This document shows positions 1 through 8,278 of a stretch of DNA of 28,075 nt, piece after piece. How positions within the stretch are numbered: the first letter of the stretch is position 1; each line of letters begins with the position of its first letter. The DNA comes from Pseudomonadota bacterium (GTDB lineage Bacteria; Pseudomonadota; Alphaproteobacteria; Micropepsales; Micropepsaceae), in NCBI GenBank assembly GCA_021817355.1, contig JAKAVI010000144.1, forward strand, positions 1-28,075. The letters are read 5' to 3'. A program made the position numbers and the translations under genes. The notes below the pieces were generated by a model, which saw only the letters and a list, made by a program, of their open reading frames with translations, searched no databases and was not told the origin of the DNA.

Positions 1-943
1 CACTGTCGCCTTCGATGATGCCTTTGACCGAATGACCGAAGGTCATGGCCATGGTCATGTCTCCCGGCAGTTTCGTTCCGGGAGGCGGAATACCCACCAC
101 ACCAAGGGTTCCGTGCGGGGCCAGACAGCCCATCGCCGCCTCCAGCACCTCCGGTCGCCCGGTGGTATCGAAGGCATAATTGACCCCGACAGGTGTGATC
201 GCGCGCACCGCCGCCGAAAGCGGTGCGTCGTCGGCAGGATCAATCACGTGGCTGGCGCCAAGTTCGAGCGCAAGGCGCCGGCGCGCAGCGAGCGGCTCGA
301 CCACAATGAGCGGCTTTAAGGCGCGCAGCGCACCGGCCATCACCGCGCTGAGGCCGACCGCACCACCGCCAAGTACCAGCAGGCTCGCACCTGTTTCGCA
401 GTCGAGGGAGCGCAGGATTGCACCCGTGCCGGTCTGCACGCCGCAGCCAAACGGCGCCAGCACTTCGAAGGGGATGGTGTGAGGCGCCTTCACCACATTG
501 CGCTCATAGGCCAAACAATGCGTGGCAAATGAGGACTGCGCAAAGAATACCCCAGCCAGAGGCTTGCCACCGGCGCTGAGCGGCGAACTGCCATCGGGCC
601 GTGCACCGGCGTAATTCAGCATCGGCATGGAGTAGCAGTAGGAGGCAAGGCCCTTGTCGCAGTTGGGGCAATGGCCGCAGGAGCGAAAGGTGACAACCAC
701 CCGATCCCCTGGCGCGACCTTGGTGATCGCGGCGCCCACCGCCTCAACCACACCGGCTCCTTCGTGACCAAGGACGCCAGGAAGCGGAATAATGGCGCCG
801 GCCTGTGCAACGAGATCGGTGTGACAGACACCGACAGCCTCGACGCGCACGAGGATTTCGTCGGCGCGCGGTGCCTCAAGCTCGATGGCGCGGATCTCGA
901 AGGGCTGTTGCGGTGCCGGCGTAACGGCGGCGGTGATCTTCAT
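1..943 (-). CDS. Zinc-dependent aryl/benzyl-type alcohol dehydrogenase (C-terminus off the window)
   Basis: This is a medium-chain, zinc-dependent, NAD(P)-linked alcohol dehydrogenase that interconverts an alcohol and its aldehyde or ketone. The 314 visible codons show the catalytic zinc region VGVCHTD and GHEGAGVVE, and the structural-zinc site C-x2-C-x2-C-x7-C within SCGHCPNCDKGLASYC. They also show the third catalytic cysteine in APFGCGVQTG and the Rossmann loop VLGGGAVGLSAV. GCGVQTG resembles the aryl-alcohol dehydrogenase branch (XylB/AreB type), but the substrate is inferred only. The start is the ATG at 943, with GGGGAG eight bases upstream. The gene begins 19 bases after the stop of the lipocalin-like gene, so the two are probably co-transcribed. 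The reading frame is open to the left edge; the last roughly 50-60 residues are missing. Confidence 0.93.
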   Translation of the reverse strand, partial: MKITAAVTPAPQQPFEIRAIELEAPRADEILVRVEAVGVCHTDLVAQAGAIIPLPGVLGHEGAGVVEAVGAAITKVAPGDRVVVTFRSCGHCPNCDKGLASYCYSMPMLNYAGARPDGSSPLSAGGKPLAGVFFAQSSFATHCLAYERNVVKAPHTIPFEVLAPFGCGVQTGTGAILRSLDCETGASLLVLGGGAVGLSAVMAGALRALKPLIVVEPLAARRRLALELGASHVIDPADDAPLSAAVRAITPVGVNYAFDTTGRPEVLEAAMGCLAPHGTLGVVGIPPPGTKLPGDMTMAMTFGHSVKGIIEGDS

Positions 944-962
944 GCCAAATCTCCCCTGTGCC

Positions 963-2099
963 TCACTGTGAGCCTGCCGCGGCGCCGTCGAACCAGTCCT
1001 TGAACCCGGCCGGCGCATAGGGTCCGATACAAACCTGCTCAAGCACCCCGATACCCTGACGGCTGCCGTCGCGGGCCCGCACCACCTGCTGGACATGGAG
1101 GTTTTCGGGGGCGAGCAGGTCGATCTTGGCGGGATCGAAGGACTCGCTACCGAGCGCAAGTTCACCCTTCCACATGCCCTGCCCCCACTGAGGATGGCCA
1201 TATCCCAGTCCCTTCATCTGAAACCTGAGGATGGGCTCAAGGGCGATGGTACGTGTCGCGCCCTCATGGGGCACCAGATCGACTTCGGCCGCGCGGGCAA
1301 GCCGTGTTCCCTCAACATAGGAAATGCGATGGCGTGCCGTGGCCATGCGCCTAAGCAGTCCGTCCTCACTGTCGGGGGTCGCCGTCAGGCTCGGATAAAG
1401 TGGTGCGTGCAGGCCTTCGCGCACAATGGCCTCGCCCTCCGGCCCGTCAAAGAAGATCGCGTTGGTGACATGATCGTCCCAGATGAGTGGCGCCCAGAGA
1501 AAGAACACCGGTGAGGGTGCGACAGGAGCACCAAGGGTGTCCCGCTCACCCACCGGTCGCACGCCCCAGGAGCGGTCCTTGGTGGCGCGGCATTGCGCTT
1601 CACGCACGGTGATGAGGCCATCTGGATGACGGATGGTTCCGCTCCAGTGGCCAAACTGGTCAAAGCGCGTCAGGTCTAAAAACCGTCGCGCGCCCGACCA
1701 CAAGGTCTGGCGCGCTTCCTCGATCGGAGCGGTGCGCGCGGTAAAGGTGAGATCACAGGCAATCCCGCTGTCATTGTCGTCGAGAATGACGCGGGTCTGC
1801 TGCATGGGGGCGATGACTTCGATACGGAAGGGACCCACCTGCATGTCGGTCCGCTCACGAGGCGCGCGGCGCGAAGCGAAGAAACAATGCTGCCGTCCGC
1901 CAGGAACCACCACACTGAAGGCGCAGTCACTGATCATGCGGTGCGGATAGACCGCAAAGCCAATCCCGAAATAATAGGAACCATCCTCGGCATAACCATT
2001 GAACCAGGTGCGATCATAGGCATTGCGATCGCTGGTCGCCGGATGGGCGATCGGCTCCGGGGTCTGATGGATGGGAAAATCATCCAGCCTATTCAACAT
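963..2099 (-). CDS. Two-domain lipocalin-like protein, CrtC/AttH (DUF7064/DUF7065-like) type
   Basis: The product is a 378-residue soluble protein with no signal peptide or membrane segment. Aromatic and glycine-rich beta-strand segments (GYAEDGSYYFGIGFAVYP, FGHWSGTIRHPDGLITV) and the motif KDRSWGVRPVG recall the two-barrel lipocalin-like proteins related to CrtC carotenoid hydratase and AttH. From memory, many of these are now labelled DUF7064/DUF7065. No catalytic activity can be assigned from sequence; a role in binding or hydrating a hydrophobic molecule is inference. I chose the ATG at 2099 because CCGGAG lies about eight bases upstream. The frame is open to 2201 and would add 34 poorly conserved-looking residues. 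The gene sits directly before the alcohol dehydrogenase and close to CrtI-like flavoenzymes. Confidence 0.75.
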   Translation of the reverse strand: MLNRLDDFPIHQTPEPIAHPATSDRNAYDRTWFNGYAEDGSYYFGIGFAVYPHRMISDCAFSVVVPGGRQHCFFASRRAPRERTDMQVGPFRIEVIAPMQQTRVILDDNDSGIACDLTFTARTAPIEEARQTLWSGARRFLDLTRFDQFGHWSGTIRHPDGLITVREAQCRATKDRSWGVRPVGERDTLGAPVAPSPVFFLWAPLIWDDHVTNAIFFDGPEGEAIVREGLHAPLYPSLTATPDSEDGLLRRMATARHRISYVEGTRLARAAEVDLVPHEGATRTIALEPILRFQMKGLGYGHPQWGQGMWKGELALGSESFDPAKIDLLAPENLHVQQVVRARDGSRQGIGVLEQVCIGPYAPAGFKDWFDGAAAGSQ

Positions 2100-2248
2100 C
2101 ACTTTATCTCCGGCCTGAAGGTCACTCCTGGACTTTGGTCCAGGACGTGTTGCGGACACAGATGGCTCAGGCATGGCCGTTCTTTGGTATCCCGCACCCA
2201 TGGTGAGGCATAAGTCTTCTGTGTGAAAGCCGTTCCTTCGTTCATCTG

Positions 2249-2497
2249 TTAGTTGCCCTGACGCGGCCCTAAGGGGCTTTCCTTTGCGTCATCTTGTTGC
2301 CGCAGATGGCTCTGCACCCTGTCCCGTCTGATTATCGTCCGGCGCGCCCGCAAATGCTCCTGGAAGATGCGCACCAGATCCGAAGGCCCGATGCCGGTCG
2401 CGGTTGTGCGCGAAATTGCCGACGAAAGGAGCCTTACGCTCGCTGCCAGCGTGAGTTCCTGAGAAAGAGCGCGTCCGCGCCCTGCGGCCTCGCGCAC
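2249..2497 (-). CDS. Possible small hypothetical protein (82 aa)
   Basis: A GTG-initiated frame has GGGGTG about six bases upstream and GC-rich third codon positions. Its central stretch (SQELTLAASVRLLSSAIS, SDLVRIFQEHLRARR) looks helical and protein-like, while the tail is Arg/Gln-rich. It would be the first gene of the leftward lipocalin/dehydrogenase set, ending 149 bases before the lipocalin start. I recognise no family. It could be a real small regulator, the end of a decayed gene, or chance; overlapping frames on both strands are also open. Confidence 0.3.
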   Translation of the reverse strand: MREAAGRGRALSQELTLAASVRLLSSAISRTTATGIGPSDLVRIFQEHLRARRTIIRRDRVQSHLRQQDDAKESPLGPRQGN

Positions 2498-2650
2498 AAT
2501 TCACCCCAACGACCTCAGTATTCCCCGCGGCCGAGCGCTTGAGCTGCCGCTTGTGGCACATGCTTTGCGCAATCATGAATTCGACCAGCGCCCCGTCTGC
2601 CATGGGCCCGCGCCCGGAAACTCAAAATCCCCGAAAACAGGCATATGTTT

Positions 2651-2670
2651 CTTGTTACACGTATAACAAG
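2651..2670. promoter_or_regulatory. 20-bp palindrome, candidate TetR-family operator
   Basis: The sequence CTTGTTACACGTATAACAAG is an inverted repeat: arms CTTGTTA and TAACAAG around CACGTA, with only one mismatched pair. This size and symmetry are typical of TetR-family operators. It lies between the leftward lipocalin/dehydrogenase set and the rightward TetR gene, 380 bases before the TetR start. I did not see a second copy upstream of the flavoenzyme operon. That it binds the neighbouring TetR protein is inference. Confidence 0.6.
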
Positions 2671-3050
2671 TTAAGGGCAAAGGCAATGCTAAGATCGCCT
2701 CCTGCTGCAGATCGTTGTGCGCAACCTCGTCCACCCCAGCCCGGAGATGTTCCTTACAGTGATGATTTGGCGGGCCTTCGCTCTACGGCTTTGTGCTCTC
2801 GTGCCACGCAGCGCGCATCATCTGCCCAACGGCTCTTCCAGGGCACCTCAGTGGCCATCACTTTACATCAGCACGCGTACACAGCAGCGAAGCTGTGCGT
2901 GATCCATTCCGCAGTGAAACCGCGGTGGCAGCTGCACACGGCAATGCTGCACACATCCGTTCGGAGAGATTGGGCTTGCTAAGCGATTACAACTGCAAAT
3001 ATCCTGATAATGCATCAAATCAGCACTCAACCGGAGGCGAGGCGTGCGTC
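2671..3050. other. Intergenic leader before the TetR gene
   Basis: No convincing gene is seen. The forward frame joined to TetR stays open back to 2793, but the residues encoded before 3051 look non-coding. An imperfect hairpin lies at 2872-2901, with arms around CACGC/GCGTG and ACAGC/GCTGT. A GATAAT hexamer at 3006-3011 could be a -10 element, but it has no good -35 partner at 16-18 bases. Confidence 0.4.
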
Positions 3051-3752
3051 ATGGATCGTAAGCCATCCCTTAAGCGCCGAACCCAGGCCGAGCGCAGTGA
3101 TGCCTCGGAGCAGAGCCTGTTGACTGCGGCCGCCGCGGTGATGGAAGCCGAAGGCTTTGCCGCCGCGACGTTCGAGCGCATCGGTGAGGTCGCCGGCTAC
3201 AGTCGCGGACTTGCCAGCCAGAAATTTGGCTCGAAGGACGGCGTGGTTCGCGCAGTGATCGAGTTTGTGGAGGCACGCATCCGCCAGGAGCTTGATGCCA
3301 GCATCAGAGCGGCGCCCAATCCGCTTGAGGGAATTCTCCGCTACATGAAGATCTGGCTTTCTGGTGTGGAAACCGATCCCCTGCTGCGCTCCTATTTCAT
3401 CATGCTGAGCGCGGCCGTGGCCAATCGCATGACGATCCAGAGCGCCTTTAAGGCCCGCCACGACAACGTCAAGAATGATCTCGCCGAGCTGGTGCGTCGC
3501 GGCCAGGCGCGCGGCCTCATCGATCCTGCCATCGATCCTGAAATCACCGCACTTTCCATTGGCTGCTTTCAGATCGGCACCGCCGTACAGCTGCTGCTCG
3601 ATCCCGAATTTGACATCGCCGCTGTCCGCACGAGTGTCCTTGCGCTCCTGAGCCACGCTTTGCAGAGCCCGAACCGTCCCGCAAAATCCGAGCGGACGGG
3701 CGCGTCCAGCAAGGCAAAGCGCCGGACTGCCTCCCCGAAACCGCGCTCGTAG
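3051..3752 (+). CDS. TetR/AcrR-family transcriptional regulator
   Basis: This is a 233-residue one-component regulator. The N-terminal DNA-binding domain (about residues 20-66) has the TetR helix-turn-helix pattern: FAAATFERIGEVAGYSRG followed by KFGSKDGVVRAVIEFVE. The helical remainder is the ligand-binding and dimer domain, and the last 25 or so residues form a basic Ser/Lys/Arg-rich tail. I chose the ATG at 3051 because GGAGG and GAGGCG precede it and because the HTH then sits at the usual distance from the start. The gene converges on the ferredoxin gene with 12 bases between stops and diverges from the lipocalin/dehydrogenase set. It probably controls one or both leftward operons through the palindrome at 2651-2670. 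The ligand is unknown, perhaps the pathway substrate. Confidence 0.93.
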   Translation: MDRKPSLKRRTQAERSDASEQSLLTAAAAVMEAEGFAAATFERIGEVAGYSRGLASQKFGSKDGVVRAVIEFVEARIRQELDASIRAAPNPLEGILRYMKIWLSGVETDPLLRSYFIMLSAAVANRMTIQSAFKARHDNVKNDLAELVRRGQARGLIDPAIDPEITALSIGCFQIGTAVQLLLDPEFDIAAVRTSVLALLSHALQSPNRPAKSERTGASSKAKRRTASPKPRS

Positions 3753-3764
3753 CCGGTCAGCTGC

Positions 3765-4100
3765 TCAGGCACCCTCGTTCGGATCCAGCGTGTGAATGAC
3801 GAGCCCATCCATCTCCGCGGTCAGCCTGAGCTGACAGGACAGGCGCGAATTCGGCTTCAGCACCTCCAGAAGTGACAGAAGACTCGATTCATTCTTGGAA
3901 GCTGCGGCAAACCTGCCCAGCCAGGCCTCATCGACGACCACATGGCACATGGCGCAGGTGCAGGACCCGCCGCAGTCGGACGCCACTTCGGGAACATGAT
4001 GCGCCAGTGCGGCTTCCATGACGGAAACTCCCGGCGCGGCCTCGATCGTTCGCGCCACGCCCCGCGAATCGATGAATGTCACGCGCACGCTCAAGCTCAC
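3765..4100 (-). CDS. Adrenodoxin-type 2Fe-2S ferredoxin
   Basis: This small soluble electron carrier has four cluster cysteines in the order C43-x5-C49-x2-C52-x36-C89 (numbered from the first GTG), as in adrenodoxin and putidaredoxin-type ferredoxins. An additional cysteine at 47 lies inside the cluster loop (DCGGSCTCAMCH), which is unusual. Such ferredoxins pass electrons to cytochromes P450 or other oxygenases; neither an oxygenase nor a ferredoxin reductase is visible in this window. Three non-ATG starts are possible (GTG 4100, TTG 4094, GTG 4088). AGAGGT sits almost against the first, so TTG 4094 or GTG 4088 fits the ribosome spacing better. It is the last gene of the flavoenzyme operon, 43 bases after the preceding gene. 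Confidence 0.9.
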   Translation of the reverse strand: MSLSVRVTFIDSRGVARTIEAAPGVSVMEAALAHHVPEVASDCGGSCTCAMCHVVVDEAWLGRFAAASKNESSLLSLLEVLKPNSRLSCQLRLTAEMDGLVIHTLDPNEGA

Positions 4101-4143
4101 ACCTCTTCACTGAAGGCGGCGTTGCAGTGCCGAAGCTACCCCT

Positions 4144-4521
4144 TCACCGCGGCAGGCGGCTGGAGGAGCCCTTGGACAAATGCACCTTGCTGGCGCCCTG
4201 TCCGATCGCATGCTCCTGCCCCATCAGGCGCGCGAGACGGAAATACCCCAGCAGCACGAGGAATTTCACGATGGACACCCCCATGCTGGCAAGGCTGCCA
4301 AGGCTCACGCGCCGGGCGATGAAGCCACAGGCATCGCGGGTGGTCGCGGTATTGAGGATCGCTATCCAGTCGGCAAACTGGATCTTGACCTCATATTCCC
4401 ACGGCGCCGGGGAGACGACGATACCCTTCAACGCCACAAAATCGTCCTTGCGCTCAACCGATGAGCCGCCAAGAGCGATCACCAGTTCCCTGTCCCCCAA
4501 ACCTTCCGACCAGAATCTCAT
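4144..4521 (-). CDS. Small membrane-tethered protein with WSxGLG motif (paralog 2)
   Basis: This is a 125-residue protein of no family I recognise. It begins MRFWSEGLGDRELVIAL, carries G(x)5-6P..W.Y around residue 40 and a D a few residues later, and ends in a hydrophobic helix (about residues 75-93, LASMGVSIVKFLVLLGY) followed by a basic tail. It aligns with the preceding gene: WSxGLG, the G-P-W-Y-D spacing and the late hydrophobic segment are shared, so the two are diverged tandem duplicates. The ATG overlaps the stop of paralog 1 (ATGA) and there is no strong ribosome site of its own, which implies translational coupling. The likely topology is a cytoplasmic domain with a C-terminal membrane anchor; function is unknown. 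Confidence 0.75.
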   Translation of the reverse strand: MRFWSEGLGDRELVIALGGSSVERKDDFVALKGIVVSPAPWEYEVKIQFADWIAILNTATTRDACGFIARRVSLGSLASMGVSIVKFLVLLGYFRLARLMGQEHAIGQGASKVHLSKGSSSRLPR

Positions 4522-4844
4522 GATGCTGCCTGTGCCTTGCGAAAGCGTCCAAATGTTTTCTGATAGATGATGTCGAGCACGAGGCCCGGCAGCGCCAACA
4601 GCAGCCGCCCGACAAAGGGCAAGAGCACGCCTGGCCGTTCCGCCAGGAAGCGAGCAACAGCCGGCTTTGCCATCAGCGCCAGAAAGTCGCGCAGATCATC
4701 AGGGCCAAGCCGGATGGCGTAACGCCAGCACACCGGCTCAATGGTTCCTTCCATCATCAGCTCTGACGGCTCGACCTTAAGGCTGGCATCCGCCAGTTCA
4801 AGGGGAAGACGCTGCTTCCCAAGTCCGCGTGACCACACAATCAC
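4518..4844 (-). CDS. Small membrane-tethered protein with WSxGLG motif (paralog 1)
   Basis: This is a 108-residue protein starting at a GTG that overlaps the flavoenzyme stop by four bases (GTGA), with AAAGGA eight bases upstream. A second GTG lies two codons in. It opens VIVWSRGLGKQRLPLEL, has GTIEPVCWRYAIRLGPDD near the middle, and ends with a hydrophobic stretch (LLPFVGRLLLALPGLVLDII, about residues 74-93) and a basic tail. The pattern matches the next gene, so both belong to one unrecognised family. The gene is wedged between a CrtI-like oxidoreductase and its own paralog, with overlaps on both sides, so all three are made together. A role as membrane anchor, substrate carrier or accessory subunit for the flavoenzymes is inference. 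Confidence 0.75.
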   Translation of the reverse strand: MIVWSRGLGKQRLPLELADASLKVEPSELMMEGTIEPVCWRYAIRLGPDDLRDFLALMAKPAVARFLAERPGVLLPFVGRLLLALPGLVLDIIYQKTFGRFRKAQAAS

Positions 4845-6490
4845 AGGAGGAATCCTTTCTGCCGGGCAGCCACGACCGCCTGCGGCTCCTGCCACCAGAT
4901 GTTGAGTTTCATGGCTTCGGCCACGACCTTCGCCGCGTTGTAACCACCGCCAAAGGTGACCATGCCGCCCGGGAAGGTGCTGGCTCCACAGACGTAGAGA
5001 TTGGCGATCGGCGTCTTGTAGGACGAGCACTGCACATTGGGCCGCGAATAGCCCATCTGCGTCATGACATAGGCGCCGTGCTTGAACGAACCACGCTTCA
5101 TCTGCGGGATTTTCGCTTCGATGGAGAGCGGGGTGTAGTCATAGCGGCGCACTACCGAGGCCTGATCAAAGCCGGTGGTATATTCGGCAAGCTTGGCAAT
5201 CAGCCTGTCGCCATAGGCGGCCGAGAGAGTCGTCCAGTCGCCCGTGTTGGGCGCATAGGGCACGCAGGCCTCGATGCGGCACACCGCACCCTCCTGATCG
5301 ATTTCCCGCGGCGCCTGGGCCGGATCAACATCGGTGGTGAAGGTGACATGGCCGATGTCGTGGAGAATGCCCTCCTCCATGACTTCCTTGATATGCCGCA
5401 CCACATCTTCGGGGCTTTCCACGCCGAAGATCCGGATGAAGGCCTTCTCGACCCCAGGGTCCTTGTCCTCGGCGAGGAATTTCGGCTTCTTGCGCAGCGC
5501 CAGGTGGCAGAGATAGAGCGAACTCTGCTCCCATTCCCAGGTTTTGGCGGTATTGGCGCACAGTCTGGACTGCTTGGCGACCTCGTCTTCGGGAATGAAC
5601 TTGGCAAAGGTCGTGACCGGATCTGTGGTGGTCACCACGGTCTTCGCCATGATGCGGGTGATGGGGCCATCGGTACCGGTGGGGGCCACCTCAACGCCCT
5701 TCACCGCTCCGCTTTCCATGATGAAGCGTTTGACTTCGTGGTTCTCCATCACCTCCATGCCGGCGAGGATGCCTGCCTTCTGCAGGGTAGAGGACAACCG
5801 GTGTGATCCACCCCGCACCAGCGTCGCGTTGAGCATGCGGTTGAAATAAAGCGGAACAAGATAGGAAGAGTTGGTCTCCCCCGGATCTATGCCCCACATG
5901 CAGATCATGTAGAGCAGCATGGCGGTGAGCTCCTTGGTCTCAAAGCCCCAGCTCATCGCGATCTCATAGGGAGTCATTTCCGTAACATGGAGAATGCGCT
6001 TACCGAGATCGCTCTCCATATAGGTCGCAGCAAGCTGAGCCGAACCCACCGGTTTGCCGTAGGTTGAAGGGATCAGATATTCGTCGGAGATCTGCTTGTA
6101 GTCGAGATAGATCTCGCGGAAACGCTCGGCATCCTTCTGTGAGTGGCGGCGGATCGACGCCACACTTTTCTCAAGATCGGAATAGAGCGTGATGGCATCG
6201 CCGTTTTTCTTCAGCAAGGACACTTCCGCTTCGGGACGCAGATAGACGCAGCCATCGGCCTCAAGCCCGAGGTCACGGTAGGGCGGCGCCACATCCAGCA
6301 TCAGCATGTAATTGGCGTGCAGATTGAAGCGGTAGCCGGAGAATTCCTCCGTCACCAGCGCCCCGCCGGTCTCGTGCCGGCGCTCCACCACAAGCACACT
6401 GGCTCCGGCCTTTTGCAGATAGGCAGCTGCGGTCAGCCCATTATGTCCAGCGCCAACGACGATCACGTCGTATTCCGATTTCTCAGCCAT
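4841..6490 (-). CDS. FAD-dependent oxidoreductase, CrtI/PYROXD2-like (enzyme C)
   Basis: This is a 549-residue flavoprotein of the phytoene-desaturase-like amine-oxidase superfamily. The N-terminal dinucleotide fold is [19 protein letters not shown], followed by VVERRHETGG, the canonical E-R...GG FAD signature. The C-terminal FAD-binding segment is YVCGASTFPGG with GGGYNAAKVVAEAM. Length and ends fit the PYROXD2-like branch better than true carotenoid desaturases. The reaction is presumably a dehydrogenation, isomerisation or hydration-type step on a lipophilic substrate. The ATG at 6490 has AGGAGA six to seven bases upstream. It follows enzyme B by 45 bases and overlaps the first WSxGLG gene. 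It is clearly more distant from enzymes A and B than they are from each other. Confidence 0.93.
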   Translation of the reverse strand: MAEKSEYDVIVVGAGHNGLTAAAYLQKAGASVLVVERRHETGGALVTEEFSGYRFNLHANYMLMLDVAPPYRDLGLEADGCVYLRPEAEVSLLKKNGDAITLYSDLEKSVASIRRHSQKDAERFREIYLDYKQISDEYLIPSTYGKPVGSAQLAATYMESDLGKRILHVTEMTPYEIAMSWGFETKELTAMLLYMICMWGIDPGETNSSYLVPLYFNRMLNATLVRGGSHRLSSTLQKAGILAGMEVMENHEVKRFIMESGAVKGVEVAPTGTDGPITRIMAKTVVTTTDPVTTFAKFIPEDEVAKQSRLCANTAKTWEWEQSSLYLCHLALRKKPKFLAEDKDPGVEKAFIRIFGVESPEDVVRHIKEVMEEGILHDIGHVTFTTDVDPAQAPREIDQEGAVCRIEACVPYAPNTGDWTTLSAAYGDRLIAKLAEYTTGFDQASVVRRYDYTPLSIEAKIPQMKRGSFKHGAYVMTQMGYSRPNVQCSSYKTPIANLYVCGASTFPGGMVTFGGGYNAAKVVAEAMKLNIWWQEPQAVVAARQKGFLL

Positions 6491-6535
6491 TCTTAGTCTC
6501 CTGCAAGTGGCATCAAGCCGCTGCCTTCGTATTTC

Positions 6536-8236
6536 TCAGTCCACCGTGAATTTTTGCGTGAAGCCCTCGCGCCGCCACAGTTCCTGCGCCGCCTGCATCG
6601 CCTTGGCGTTCCACCAGTCCGGTCGCGCCACACCGAGATCTGCGATGACCTCGCTCGCGGCGACATATCCTGCGGCCAGATAGGTGTAATTTCCGGGCCC
6701 GATCGACTGGCTGACATAGAAGCGGTCGATCGGGGTCTTGGGCGCGCCGCAGCCGGGGAACGGCTTCAGACTTCCCATCTGGTGCTCATGGACCGAGCCC
6801 GAGGGATGCATGTTGCCGCCACAATGCGGATTACGACGCACATAGTCATGGGGCGTATTGACGTAGCGGGCGACCTTGGCCGATGTGAGATTGGTGATGT
6901 ACTCGGACAGCACGCCCTCGACCTTGTCGGCATAAGACTCACGGATGTCATCCCAGGCCGTGGGCCCGCCAAGCGGACGCAGTTCGTATGGCACATTGGC
7001 CCAGGTCTGGATGGTGTAGTGACCAGGAGGTGCCTGGGTGGGATCGGCGATACAGTAGTTGAAGCAGGCGCCCCAGGCGACCGGCGGATCAGGCGGCAGG
7101 TCACGCAGCATCACGCTGCTGACAAAGTCGGCGCCCTGGGCCATGGTGTCGGCGCCGAAATTGAAGATGAAGGTCTCGTTGACCTCGGGAAACCGTTTCG
7201 CGCAGGCAAAGTTCGGTTTCTCGTTGAGGACATAGTAATTGGCAAAGAGCGAGGCGCCGCGGTAGTCGAATTTTTTCAGGGAAAGGCGCTGGGAAGGGGT
7301 GAGATGCTCTTCGCCAACGAGTTTGTAGAAAGTCGGCTGCGCGCTCAGATTGGAAATCACGGCTCTAGACGCGCGGAATTCGGCATCTGGATAGGTGGCG
7401 TTGTGGGCCAGCACGATGCCCTTGGCCTCCTTGTTCTCGATGATCACCTTCTCGACCGGGCAGTTGTAGAAGATCTTGCCGCCGTGATGGACGAAGCAGC
7501 GCACCAGGGAATGGGTCAGATTGTGGCTGCCACCGCGCGCGGTCATCCCGTTCTCGACAGTGAAATGCAGGAAAATGGCGAGAACCGACATCGGACCCGC
7601 CAGCCGGCTGCCCAGAACCTCGATGCCACCGAAGGCCGTGTGGCTGAGGACGCCGGTCTTGATCTGTTCATTCTCAAAGAGACAGTCGACGAGCTCGAAA
7701 GCCGTCATCCAGATCCAGTCCTTGGGCATCACCGGAACCTGTTCATTCATCAGGATGCTAAAGAGCGCACCTTCATCGGTCGGCTTGACATAATGGGAGT
7801 TGTGAATGAACTCCGGCAGCTGGGGTCCGAAGAAATTCATGATCTTGCGGTAGGTCTCCGCGTCCTTGGGCGAAATGCGCTTCCAGGCTTCATAGGTCTC
7901 AGCGGCCGAACGGCGTGAGAAGAGGAGCGCATTGCCATCGCGGAAGGGATAGAAATAGCCATATGGCGAGCCCTTCGGCTTCAGCAGCTCGAGGCCAAAC
8001 CTTTCCAGTTCAAGATCGATATAGGCTGGTCCGATATGGGGAAGGAGTTGCGAGGCGTGCAGGTTCAGCTTGGCGCCAGGCATCAGCACTTCTTCGGTGG
8101 CACAGAAGGTGCCCGATTCGTCACGCCGCTCGAAGATAGCGGTCTTGAAGCCGGCCTTTTGCAGATAGGCAGCTGCCGTCAATCCGTTGATACCGCCGCC
8201 AATAATGATGACATCATAGTTGGTATTCAGGGTCAT
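6536..8236 (-). CDS. FAD-dependent oxidoreductase, CrtI-like (enzyme B)
   Basis: This 566-residue flavoprotein has the N-terminal FAD motif [19 protein letters not shown] and [16 protein letters not shown]. Where the canonical signature has GG, it reads GT. The C-terminal segment is [21 protein letters not shown] chose the ATG at 8236 (MTLNTNYDV) because AGGAGG stands five bases upstream; the frame stays open 11 codons further. It is a close tandem paralog of enzyme [21 protein letters not shown] here against [20 protein letters not shown] there, and both end GFTQ/GVTQ + KFTVD/RFTVD. It lies 42 bases after A and 45 before C. It has no signal peptide or transmembrane segment, so it is likely cytoplasmic or peripheral on the membrane. 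Substrate unknown. Confidence 0.93.
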   Translation of the reverse strand: MTLNTNYDVIIIGGGINGLTAAAYLQKAGFKTAIFERRDESGTFCATEEVLMPGAKLNLHASQLLPHIGPAYIDLELERFGLELLKPKGSPYGYFYPFRDGNALLFSRRSAAETYEAWKRISPKDAETYRKIMNFFGPQLPEFIHNSHYVKPTDEGALFSILMNEQVPVMPKDWIWMTAFELVDCLFENEQIKTGVLSHTAFGGIEVLGSRLAGPMSVLAIFLHFTVENGMTARGGSHNLTHSLVRCFVHHGGKIFYNCPVEKVIIENKEAKGIVLAHNATYPDAEFRASRAVISNLSAQPTFYKLVGEEHLTPSQRLSLKKFDYRGASLFANYYVLNEKPNFACAKRFPEVNETFIFNFGADTMAQGADFVSSVMLRDLPPDPPVAWGACFNYCIADPTQAPPGHYTIQTWANVPYELRPLGGPTAWDDIRESYADKVEGVLSEYITNLTSAKVARYVNTPHDYVRRNPHCGGNMHPSGSVHEHQMGSLKPFPGCGAPKTPIDRFYVSQSIGPGNYTYLAAGYVAASEVIADLGVARPDWWNAKAMQAAQELWRREGFTQKFTVD

Positions 8237-8278
8237 CTCGTCCTCCTGCGGCGCGCCTTTGCGCACCACCTGCTCGTA

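Noticed and set aside
2539..2982. 147-residue plus-strand open frame before the TetR gene
   Set aside because: Rich in Cys, His and Arg with no coherent fold; it overlaps the palindrome and leader and has no good ribosome site.
4829..5806. 325-codon plus-strand frame opposite enzyme C
   Set aside because: It is antisense to a clear flavoprotein gene and typical of long shadow frames in GC-rich DNA.
6554..7918. 454-codon plus-strand frame opposite enzyme B
   Set aside because: Same reason: enzyme B on the minus strand has full family motifs and a good ribosome site.
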